From Hanleya hanleyi (taxonomy: Eukaryota > Mollusca > Polyplacophora > Lepidopleurida > Hanleyidae), in assembly GCA_036873755.1 (NCBI GenBank), contig JAVTVY010018931.1, positions 1 to 64,000 of the forward strand: a stretch of DNA of 64,000 nucleotides, written 5' to 3'. Each line of letters starts with the position of its first letter. Within the stretch, counting starts at the first letter, position 1. The notes under the pieces are model-generated. The model was given only the letters and a program-made list of their open reading frames with translations. It did not search any database and was not told the DNA's origin. A program made the translations under genes and the position numbers. Of this stretch, positions 1 to 8,157 are shown in pieces.

Positions 1-95
1 GGGGATAATGAAAAGAATGAATACCACAGCAGGGTTGACTTTGTCTCTGAGGTAGATAAAAAGAGCAGAGTTGTGGGTTCTAGCATTAGTTGTAC

Positions 96-439
96 ATGAT
101 GTCTGCGCGAGTACGGAAGCACGCTCCCACGCTCCGTGTATTGAAGACGGCCCCACCCGAGTTGGTCCGAACCATTGTACGCGGTGCGGACCCTGACCTT
201 GTACGCTGTCTGTGCGAGATCGGGTACAACCTGTTAAAGGCAACGTACCACTGACTCCGGCTCAGAAGACCAAGTTGGCCAAGCATAAGACAGGTCTCCG
301 AACCTTAGTCCAGAAGCGGGTCCCTCAAACACAAAAGAAAAAGATGTTACAGAAAGGCGGCTTTCTCGGGGCCATCTTAGCACCGTTGGCCGCTTCCGTG
401 TTGGGTCCAGTATTGGGTGGACTCTTCGGCCGACAATGA
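96..439 (+). pseudogene. small basic virion protein with hydrophobic Gly-rich tail, frameshifted
   Basis: Two overlapping frames make up this gene. The first starts at tandem ATGs (96-101), includes HAPTLRVLKTAPPELVR and PDLVRCLCEIGYNLLK, and stops at 254. The second is open to 439 and contains GNVPLTPAQKTKLAKHK, a KKKMLQ basic stretch and a Gly/Ala/Leu-rich end (GGFLGAILAPLAASV). The break lies near 230-240. The family is a short protein recurrent in invertebrate Maverick elements. Its basic middle and membrane-like tail suggest a virion-associated or membrane-active role, which is inference. The end overlaps the next ATG at 436. Confidence 0.7.
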
Positions 440-1283
440 ACCACACGCAAAAAATGGTCCTCGTCGAACCCCGATTCCTTCAAAACCTTCAATCGCCCTA
501 CCCTGTCCCACCTACGGTGAAGACCATAAACACCCTCGATGGAGAGATGCAACAGATCTTACAGAGACCGGGGTTAAGCGACAGTGAGAAAGTACAACGG
601 TACAATGAGACGCTTCAACCGTACATGACGTTCATGGACCAATCAAAACCCTCTCTACCCCACCACCACCACCACCACCACCACCACGTGACACACCGCC
701 GACCTCAGCACCGCTCCAACAGCCGCCATTACCACGGGTACCACCCACAGCCCCACAGTGGGTGGAAGACGAAGTGCTGAAGAGTGTACCTGCATCGTTC
801 AAAAAACAAGCTGGCCTGATATTACAACGGATGAAACAGAATCCTAACATGACTTGGAATGATAGAGGCGAACTCCTGGTACAGAATCAGGTGGTCCCCG
901 GGACCCACATGACGGATTTAGTGAATGATCTGATGCGTAAACGCAGGTCGCACACGGATCCTCGAGGATGGGAGGTCTTCGCTCAAGGCTTGAAAGACAT
1001 GCATGTACCACAGGAATTGGTGGGGAACCCCCAGCGCTGGGCCTTTATGCAATCACCGACTCGTGCACCACGACTCTCACCACAACCTTCTTGGGAAGCC
1101 GACTGGGAACCGGAGTCACCCCCCAAAACTCCACCATCATCACAACGGGCACCTTCTTTTCAGACCTTTGAAAAACCACCCTCGATCAGGACACCCCACA
1201 TCTCCAGAGCCGTGACACGTAGCAAGTCAACGCGACGAACACGACGCCGGACACAACCACCCAAGGTCTGGAACACCTATTAA
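436..1283 (+). pseudogene. conserved Maverick virion-block protein, broken at a CCA/CAC repeat
   Basis: The N-terminal frame (436-780) contains MVLVEPRFLQNLQ and EKVQRYNETLQPYM. It then runs into a (CAC)n tract at about 661-688, is read as poly-His, and stops at 780. A second frame, open to 1283, holds the conserved C-terminal part: LLVQNQVVPGTHMTDLVNDL, a basic KRRSH stretch and DPRGWEVFAQGLKDMHVPQ. It ends in an Arg/Thr/Ser/Pro-rich tail. Read in the second frame, the trinucleotide tract gives proline instead of histidine, so slippage in the repeat is the simplest cause of the break. The second frame has only a GTG at 762 as an apparent start, so it is not an independent gene. The product is recurrent in Maverick elements; its precise role is unknown to me. 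Confidence 0.7.
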
Positions 1284-1316
1284 AACCAACAGCAGCAGCA
1301 GGACAGCTCAGTCGCC

Positions 1317-2105
1317 ATGTTTTACCTCACCCTACCCAGTAACAGTCCGCTGGATGTGTTTCCTGACAACACCGTGGCCAAGTATGTGACTCAATTACCA
1401 CAACCGTTGCATTTACCTGGACGATGGGAATGTGGCCTCGTGGATATCCAATACCCTTACTCGTGGTACAACGTGCGAGCCAATGAAGTGTGGTACGACC
1501 TGACCTACGAAGGAAAAGACACTCGACTCATCTTCCCCGAAGGCCAATACGATACTCCCAAGGAGTTCATGGGTGGGCTGTCAAGACTGTTGCATTATAA
1601 GGCTCTACGGGAGGTCACGAATACTTCAAAACCCATCAAAGCCTATCGCTTCAAGAATCACGTGAACTTCGATTACAACGCACACAACGACAAGGCAGAG
1701 CTTATCGTCACCGTCAACGCGAGTGTCGTACTGAGTCCTATCCTACAGCAAATGCTGGGCTTCGATCTACGGACGTTCGCTGGTCCCACCGCCCACCAAG
1801 GCGAGATCCCGATGGATATGAAGTCGGGTATGTACGGACTCTACGTCTACTCGGACGTGGTGGACAGCCATATTGTGGGCGATATCAACACACCTCTGTT
1901 ACGGGTGGTGCCCATTAAAAAGTTGTATGGAGATCAAGTCACCCACAGTTTCACCCACATGCTCTACCTGCCCGTACGACAAACCCACATCAACACGATC
2001 ACGGTGGATATAAGAGATGACACGGGACGACCGGTGGCATTCGAACGCGGGAAAGTGGTGCTGACACTTCATTTTCGACAAGCACGTGCTCCCCACTTTG
2101 CATAA
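1317..2105 (+). CDS. penton-like minor capsid protein (single jelly roll), intact
   Basis: Open from ATG 1317 to TAA 2103-2105, 262 aa. It begins with MFYLTLPSNSPLDVFPDN, followed by LPGRWECGLVDIQYPYSWYN. Then come alternating beta-strand-like segments and a C-terminal strand KVVLTLHFRQA. This is the pattern of the penton-like protein that precedes the major capsid gene in Maverick/Polinton elements and would form the vertex capsomer. It is the only full-length frame in the block. The stop overlaps ATG 2105 of the next region. The jelly-roll fold is known for the family and not demonstrated here. Confidence 0.75.
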   Translation: MFYLTLPSNSPLDVFPDNTVAKYVTQLPQPLHLPGRWECGLVDIQYPYSWYNVRANEVWYDLTYEGKDTRLIFPEGQYDTPKEFMGGLSRLLHYKALREVTNTSKPIKAYRFKNHVNFDYNAHNDKAELIVTVNASVVLSPILQQMLGFDLRTFAGPTAHQGEIPMDMKSGMYGLYVYSDVVDSHIVGDINTPLLRVVPIKKLYGDQVTHSFTHMLYLPVRQTHINTITVDIRDDTGRPVAFERGKVVLTLHFRQARAPHFA

Positions 2106-2139
2106 TGAAGGTCCTTACGAGTGCGATGCACGCAGCTAT

Positions 2140-2507
2140 ATGGACTATTATGCCCAACAGGCCGGGGGTGGCTTTCCGGTTTTTAGTGGTGCACGCATGC
2201 AACGTGGACATGGACTGGGGAACATACTCGGGAGCATCGTCAAAACGTTCCTGCCCTTGGTGACGCGTGGGGTGAAAGCAATCGGCAAACAAGCGGTACG
2301 CAGTGGACTGCAAGTGGCCGGTGATGTCTTGGGGGTACGGCACCCAAAGAAGCCTTGAAACGGCGGGCCAAAGAAGCGGGAGGCGTCTTGGTGGCCAAAG
2401 CACAACGTACCGTAGGGAATAAAAGAGCTGCCCCACCGACACCACGCACCAGTCGACGACCGACCCAGCGACGACGCACATCGAAGACCCGGGATATCTT
2501 TTCTTAA
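2140..2507 (+). pseudogene. pVI/pX-like core or membrane-active peptide, frameshifted at a G run
   Basis: The first in-frame ATG is at 2140 (MDYYAQQAGGG), although the true N terminus may lie closer to 2105. An amphipathic, Gly-containing segment follows (GLGNILGSIVKTFLPLVTR, then GVKAIGKQAV). The frame leaves the conserved path at a GGGGG run near 2331-2335 and stops at 2358. A second frame continues to TAA 2505-2507 with KEALKRRAKEAGG and an Arg/Thr-rich basic end. An amphipathic helix followed by a basic tail is what adenovirus-type pVI/pX core peptides look like. Position between penton-like and major capsid genes fits. The function is inferred. Confidence 0.6.
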
Positions 2508-2510
2508 AAC

Positions 2511-3817
2511 ATGTCCTTGATCCACGCCGAGTCCTGCCCCTCCACCAACAGTGAATTTGATTTGTGGACCGTCCCGCCCACACAGACCAGTGCCGAACAA
2601 GGATTATGGGTGGAGCATCTCCCGCTGTCCAGCATCAACGCAACAGGGCCCATCGAGTTCACCATCAGTAATGCGGATACGGCCTATGTGGATTTAGCCC
2701 ATACATACTTGTATGTGAAAGCCAAGATCGTCACTGGAGATGGCACCAGAATCGCCGACCAAGCAACGGTGGGCCCGACGAATCTCTGGCTACCCTCGAT
2801 GTTTCAACAGGTGGATATATTTCTCAGCGACAAACTCATCAGTGACTCGACCAACACGTACCCCTATCGAGCCTACATCGAGACGCTGTTGTCGCATGGA
2901 CGAGAGGCTCAACAATCTCAACTGACAGCCGCTTTATTCTACCAGGACAGAGCCGAGCACATGGGCACAGAGAACGACAATACGGGATATAGCAAACGGA
3001 AGGCTTTGACCGCGAACGGCGTCTCGGTGGATCTCATAGGTCGACTGCACGCAGACATGTTCATGCAAGACCGGTACCTGTTGAACAAGATCCCCATCAA
3101 AATCCGACTGATACGGGCGTCTCCGACCTTCGCCTTGATGGCCACTAACGTAGAGGGGCATGCAGCTGACTATAAGATTGTCATCGAAGACGCAGTCCTG
3201 TATGTCCGAAAAGTGAAACCGAATCCAGCCGTTCAATTGGGACACATGAAAGCCTTGGAAACAAAACCAGCCCAGTACCCTATCCGACGTGTGCAAACCA
3301 AAGTGTTCTCTGTGTCTGCTGGAAATATGAGCGCCAGCAAAGAAAACCTGTTCCTGGGGGAACTACCCAAGCGATTGATCCTGGCCTGTGTGGAAAATAC
3401 CAGTTTCAGCGGAGCCTACCCAGAGAATCCGTTTGACATTTCGGCATCAATTTTGTGGCCCTGCATGTGGATGGACAACAGGTGCCAGCCACGGCCTTAA
3501 CACCGAACTTTGGGCGCGCGAATTTCATTCGAGCCTATCAGAGTCTGTTTACAGCCACCGGTCAAATCAACCAGGACGAAGGGAATTTCATCAGTCGGGA
3601 GGACTACGGGAACGGATACACGTTGTTCTGTTTCGATTTGACCCCTACCTTAGAGAACGACCATCAGCTGTCCCTCGCCAAGCAAGGCAATTTACGGTTG
3701 GAAATCCACTTTGCACGAGCCCTGCGGAGCACCGTCAATGTGATCTGCTACGCCGAGTTTGACAACATCATTCAAGTGGACAAAGCGCGCAACGTGCTGT
3801 GTGACTTCTCCACCTAA
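2511..3817 (+). pseudogene. major capsid protein (hexon-like double jelly roll), one frameshift
   Basis: The ATG at 2511 lies three bases after the preceding stop. The first frame runs to 3500 and contains SEFDLWTVPPTQTSAEQGLW, GPIEFTISNADTAYVDLAHT, NLWLPSMFQQVDIFL and NTYPYRAYIETLLSHG. The conserved sequence then moves to another frame, with the break near 3435-3450, and continues with VALHVDGQQVPAT and EGNFISREDYGNGYTLFCFD to TAA 3815-3817. Combined length of about 435 codons is normal for the family, which I know from many animal genomes as F54H12.2-like proteins and as the major capsid protein of Maverick/adintovirus elements. The single break makes this copy non-functional unless it is a sequencing error. 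Confidence 0.8.
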
Positions 3818-3818
3818 C

Positions 3819-4290
3819 ATGGATACAGACCAGATAACCACCGTGCTGGTGAATGACCCAGAGACACGTATGGTCTTTCAAGGGGTGTTCGCCCGAGATG
3901 TGGTCCCATTAGACCGTATGTATCCTGCTGCTTACGTTCTCAACACGGACCCGATGGATCGGCCCGGTGAACATTGGGTGGCCGTGTACTTGACAGAACA
4001 GCAGGGGAATACTTTGACCCGTACGGCCTGCCACCCCTCCATCCCGATTTAACAGACTTCATGGATCAAGGCACAGAGACGTGGTGTTGGAACAGTCAAA
4101 CGTTGCAAAGCCTGACCAGTGGCGTGTGCGGACAATATTGCTTGTTTACCTGTACCATCGATGCCGGGGAAGACCCTTATCTACCATCGTACAGATGTTT
4201 GACGAATACCCCAAGGCCGAGGACCGCGATGTACTCGTCTATGACTGGGCCGCCCATCATTTCAATGTACAAGCCCCGTTCTGGGCTTAA
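3819..4290 (+). pseudogene. adenain-type cysteine protease (Ulp1-like fold), two frameshifts
   Basis: Starts with ATG 3819, two bases after the capsid stop. Three frames each carry part of the conserved sequence. The first has the catalytic histidine context NTDPMDRPGEHWVAVYL. The second has the acidic context EYFDPYGLPPLHPD and the cysteine box SLTSGVCGQYCLFTC. The third has the C-terminal part IVQMFDEYPKAEDRDVLVYD and ends at 4288-4290. The breaks lie near 4005-4015 and 4165-4190. His, Asp and Cys boxes occur in the order expected of adenovirus-type maturation proteases, which process capsid and core precursors. The gene is inactive as read. Confidence 0.75.
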
Positions 4291-4400
4291 GTTCTTTCAA
4301 TGTACACACGCCCGCTGTTCTGGGCTTAAGTTTACAAGCCCCCTGTTATGGGCTTCAGTTCTTTCAATGTACAAGCCCCTTGTTCTGGGCTTCAGTTTTC
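4261..4400 (+). repeat. short tandem repeat derived from the 3' end of the protease gene
   Basis: The motif TTCAATGTACAAGCCC.. followed by GTTCTGGGCTT is repeated about four times with partial units, beginning inside the last codons of the protease. It looks like local duplication of the gene end. Confidence 0.7.
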
Positions 4401-4433
4401 ACGTGGTTGTTCTCACGTTGTTGTTCTTCACTG

Positions 4434-4439
4434 AATAAA
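4434..4439 (+). terminator. candidate polyadenylation signal AATAAA
   Basis: AATAAA lies about 145 bases after the protease stop and is the first such signal downstream of the virion block. Confidence 0.4.
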
Positions 4440-4440
4440 A

Positions 4441-5790
4441 AACAAAACGAGATCTCACCAAAAAAAACACCCTGTCTTGTGTGTTTTATTCATAATGCAT
4501 AAATGTCCAATGTGGAGATTCAGTCAAACTGAAATCAGTGGTGTAGGATGGGGCCAAAATGTAACCCATCAATGTTAGAATGCAAGAGCACTATAGTAAA
4601 ATAGAGAGCCAATGAAATCAGCCCACAGACCAAGTACGTGTTTTGGTCTAGGTTTGGAGCGGGCATTTCATTGAGGTGCGTGTAAAGGAAGACGGTGAGT
4701 GAAGACTATTTTATTACTATAAGTTTATTACTATAAGTTCTATGAGCATAATGCATGAAACTGGCTTTGAACACCGTATTAGCCAATCAGTGGCCTAGAA
4801 TGGAGCCAAAGGTAACCCATCCATGTCCAGAAAACATTACCCGGGTGTACAAGAACCCGGATGTAGGCGCGGACGTAGGCGAAAGCATCCCAGTACCCGG
4901 ATGTAGGCGTAGACGTGTACCTAGTACCCGTCCATTGGTTCTTTTATCAATCGCTCATTGGCTCTTTTTTCTCGACCGCTGATTGGTCCAAATGGACCTG
5001 CCCATCCTTCCCAGGTTCATTTACAATCCCCTTTTTTGGGGTTCAAGCTCTGTATATATCGATGCCGCAACATTGTCGCCGAACCTTGCCGAAAGGGAGA
5101 CCTTTTGACCTGGATGTCACCTTTGTCCCGCGCGCACACTTCCGGACAACCCGCGCGCGTCCGGATAACGCGCGCGCGCTGCGGCCGGGCCGGGCCGGGC
5201 CAGGGTGCGGGCCGGGAAAGTTGGAGGTAGTGTTTGAGCATTCTGAAAAACCGGAAGTGACGTCACACACTTGCGCAGACCCACCAAACCACGTGAATGT
5301 TAGTCCAGGTGGATGCTCCCCCACCTATGATTCACATGGATACCTCACTCGACACAATAGGCCCATGAGGGGCTCGCCTAGACCACAAAAACGTCTATTT
5401 CCATACCCTTTGGCTACCGCGCATGCGCAGAATGACCCTATTTCTACCCCACATCCACGCCATCAGAGGCTCCCTAACATAGGCTTCACATGGATACCTC
5501 ACACGACCCATTCGAACCGTGAATAGCCCATCTCTATCCCAAACATACACCCACATAGCACCCAAGATGCCTGTTTTCTATACTACGGCCAGACTGCGCA
5601 TGCGCAGACCATTGAACACGGACGAACCATTAGCCCAGTGGGATGCTCCTTCACGAGAGCTTCAAAATAAGACCTCATACGACATCATCGGTTCATTAGG
5701 GGCTCACCTAGACCGCAAAACGTCCACCCCGTATGGGTCTATAGCCCCATAGTCATGCACTATAGGCCTATGGGCTTACCCAGGCCTCGG
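4441..5790. other. non-coding spacer with diverged direct repeats
   Basis: I see no convincing gene. A segment with GGGCCAAAATGTAACCCATC (near 4551) recurs as GGAGCCAAAGGTAACCCATC (near 4801). At 5130-5215 there is a strongly CG-rich alternating stretch. The blocks around 5310-5460 and 5570-5745 share GCGCATGCGCAGA and GGGGCTC(G/A)CCTAGACC, so they are duplicated. Part of this may be the element's terminal repeat, which cannot be proven without the left end. Confidence 0.5.
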
Positions 5791-5799
5791 TGACTCTTT

Positions 5800-6305
5800 C
5801 CAAAAATTTCACCGTTTCGCTCCGGGACCCTTCCCATAGTGTTCTAAATGACGAGACGTGAAAAACAAATCCAAACAACCCTACCGCAAATGTATAGAAG
5901 TAAGTTTCCCAGTGGGACAAACATTGGTCCTATACCCCCATATATAGCCAGCCTATAGGCCTATATACAGACCTCAGTGACTTTTTTCAAAAATTTCACC
6001 GATTCGCTCCGGGACACTTCCTATCATGTTGTAAATGACGAGACTAAGAAACCAAATCCGAACAACCCTACCGCAAATGTATAGAAGTAAGTTTCCCATT
6101 AGGTTCAACATTGGCCAGTGCGCCAGTATGGGACTATATGGGCTATATGGTACTTTTCCAAAAATTTCAACGTTTCGTGCCGGGACACTTCCTATCATGT
6201 TGTAAATGACGAGACTAAGAAAACAAATCCGAACAACCCTACCGCAAATGTATAGAAGTAAGTTTCCCATTAGGTTCAACATTGGCCAGTGCGCCAGTAT
6301 GGGCC
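5800..6305. repeat. three-unit tandem repeat, period about 170-188 bp
   Basis: Three copies begin with CAAAAATTTCA at about 5801, 5988 and 6159. Each continues through GCTCCGGGACACTTCC, AAATGACGAGAC and CCTACCGCAAATGTATAGA. The second and third copies are nearly identical over more than 100 bp, so they duplicated recently. Confidence 0.85.
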
Positions 6306-6423
6306 GTAGACATATATATGCCATTTTCAACCTTGATATGTAGCCTATAGCTCGTGGCGTAATGGATAACGTGTCTGCCTATAGATAAATAGAGTTCCAC
6401 TAGGATCCTTTCGTTGTAAAGTG

Positions 6424-6524
6424 TTTATTAATTAATTAAAATTAATTAATTAATTAATTTATTTATTTATTTATTTATTTATTTATTAAAATTAATTAAT
6501 TAATTTATTTATTCATTTATTTAT
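6424..6524. repeat. ATTA / ATTT microsatellite block
   Basis: Uninterrupted ATTAATTA tracts alternate with ATTTATTT tracts for about 100 bases. Confidence 0.9.
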
Positions 6525-6668
6525 TCTGTGAAAACACCCATGACATGACTGAAAAGAGCGTATTTCAAGTCTAGGGACTACTTTTTCTCCGCGGAAGCTT
6601 TTTCCCGAGAACCGCATCACCGCCAGGACCGCATCACCGCGGAGGAATACATCCCCTTTTCCACACAA

Positions 6669-6720
6669 TTCAAGATGGCGGCCAAGCGCACACCGCCTCA
6701 AAAATTCAAGATGGCGGCCA
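6669..6720 (+). promoter_or_regulatory. two identical YY1-like sites (TTCAAGATGGCGGCCA)
   Basis: The 16-mer occurs at 6669-6684 and again at 6705-6720, spaced 36 bp. AAGATGGCGGC is the classical YY1 consensus, often found near promoters. Whether they serve the SLC25A1 promoter about 1.4 kb downstream is unknown. Confidence 0.45.
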
Positions 6721-7189
6721 AACTCTGGCAGATCGAGTTGTCTCCCTTGCGCCCAGAGTGTACAGATGGCGCTACTAGTTCCTCCTCAAACCCTCCTCAT
6801 GGCGTCACTACATCCGGGTGAAAAGGGGCTCAATTTATTTGCTATATACTACTCCCCGCCGCTTACTAGGGTGGTCGAGACAGGGTCAGTAGCAGTCGAG
6901 GTCCCGTGCTGTGCAGGCTGTGCAGTAACTTATTTACAGTGCATTGACACCTCCTGACTATACATATAGACCCGTCTCTTTTTCTGACCAGGTGTGTGCG
7001 ATGTACTACTGTGAGTGGATTTATATAGCGGTCACTGAAAGACACCCAGGTACTTTATTCCCCAAGTGCCGCCACTGGAGAAGGTCTAGCGTAGCAACTA
7101 GTTCCACCATCAGTCCATATTACCCTGGACACCGAATCAGTCCAGCGCCTTGTGAATAGGCGAGTATATATGTAATCGGTCACTGGCGA

Positions 7190-7259
7190 GGCGCGAACCC
7201 ACGCCAGCTGTAGCACTCCGGGTCAGAGTCGGACACTCTAACCATTCGGCCACGACACG
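7190..7259 (-). repeat. tRNA-like pseudogene / SINE head, copy 1
   Basis: On the minus strand the sequence has an A-box-like TGGCCGAATGG and a B-box-like GGGTTCGCGCC at tRNA spacing. A T-arm can be folded, but the two ends of the acceptor stem do not pair. This resembles a tRNA-Ser-derived pseudogene or SINE head and not a functional tRNA. It is almost identical to the copy at 7476-7545. Confidence 0.6.
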
Positions 7260-7475
7260 CTCACATGAGCGTCAGTGCATGGTCATATGATGTCAACAAA
7301 TTATGACAGGGTGGTCGTTTTCTAACTTCCAAAAGCACCGGCAATGCTCAACGCCGCTTTCTCAATAACATTGGTAATTTTACTCGTCACAAACTGACAC
7401 AATTTACATGTCTGAAGTACGTGATTCACTGCTCATTGTGGGCGCTGTGATTAGCTAATAATAAACAACAACCTA

Positions 7476-7545
7476 GGCGCGAACCCACGCCAGCTGTAGC
7501 ACTCCGGGTCAGAGTCAGACACTCTAACCATTCGGCCACGACACG
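7476..7545 (-). repeat. tRNA-like pseudogene / SINE head, copy 2
   Basis: Nearly identical to 7190-7259, with about one difference in 70 bases (GTCAGAC for GTCGGAC). The similarity ends where the B box ends, so only the tRNA-like part is shared. Confidence 0.6.
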
Positions 7546-7859
7546 CTCACGCTCAGTGTGTCGATCGTAATAGGTCGATCGCTACACTGACTCGCCAGGA
7601 TGTGCTGGTTTATGCTTGTCCCGCATAAGAGAGGAAAAGGTACCAGTCTATGTTAAACATCCTCCTACGCCTTCCATCTGATTGTGCCTGCAGTGGCATT
7701 TGTACGCTTCAATTTGTCTGCTTCCACTGGTACTATTTTCACATTAAATTACAATTATGGGCTTTTCATTTTGATTGAATATTCAGTTTGATGAACCACT
7801 AGTATTTATCAGGAAACAGATACAAAATGTAAATAGCTTTGGGTGAACTAGTGGTGACA

Positions 7860-8157
7860 GGTGGCGGTTGGTGTAGTGGGCGGATTTGACACTTTCCGCA
7901 CAGATCTAGATATCTGGATGTCAACCGGACTGAAGTGCTCGCGCTGCGAGGAGGTTCTATATAACACAGTGCGTGGCGGTCGTCCGATCAGATGATGACA
8001 CCATCGTACGGGGACATGTGTGTGAATTGTTTGCGGGTGTGTGTTGATCCTAGTATTGATATTTAGTTCATTCATCCATTGACACTGTGGTTAGGTGGTA
8101 ATTGTTATTTGCTGCAATCTAGTGCACAGTTTACTGTCACTGATACATTCCGACACA
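7860..8157 (+). promoter_or_regulatory. SLC25A1: SLC25A1 promoter and 5' UTR region
   Basis: This stretch directly precedes the SLC25A1 start codon. It holds a TATA-like TATATAA at 7958-7964 and CG-containing segments (GCTCGCGCTGCGAGG). The transcription start cannot be fixed from sequence alone. The start codon context is ACACAATG. Confidence 0.4.

Larger units (their letters stand above)
1..4440 (+). mobile_element. Maverick/Polinton (adintovirus-like) element, virion-gene end, degenerate
   Basis: Six consecutive same-strand genes, packed with overlaps or gaps of a few bases, form an adenovirus-like morphogenesis block: two small virion proteins, penton-like protein, core peptide, major capsid protein and cysteine protease. 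This gene set is characteristic of metazoan Maverick/Polinton elements. Those normally also encode protein-primed DNA polymerase, retroviral-type integrase and packaging ATPase, none of which is visible here; they would lie left of base 1. The block is richer in GC than the DNA to its right and has no introns, unlike the two host genes. All genes except the penton-like one carry small frameshifts. The left terminal repeat is outside the window and I could not define the right one. Confidence 0.85.

Noticed and set aside
436..780. A stand-alone 114-aa protein with a poly-His tract
   Set aside because: The His tract marks a frameshift at a CCA/CAC repeat; conserved sequence continues in another frame.
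762..1283. Independent 173-aa gene
   Set aside because: Its only start is GTG inside the previous frame; it is the C-terminal half of the broken gene beginning at 436.
4915..5526. 203-aa open frame in the CG-rich stretch
   Set aside because: Low-complexity Arg/Pro/Gly composition due to alternating CG sequence; no start context and no homology I recognise.
7190..7259. Functional tRNA-Ser gene on the minus strand
   Set aside because: A and B boxes are present but the acceptor stem does not pair and the 3' half differs between copies.
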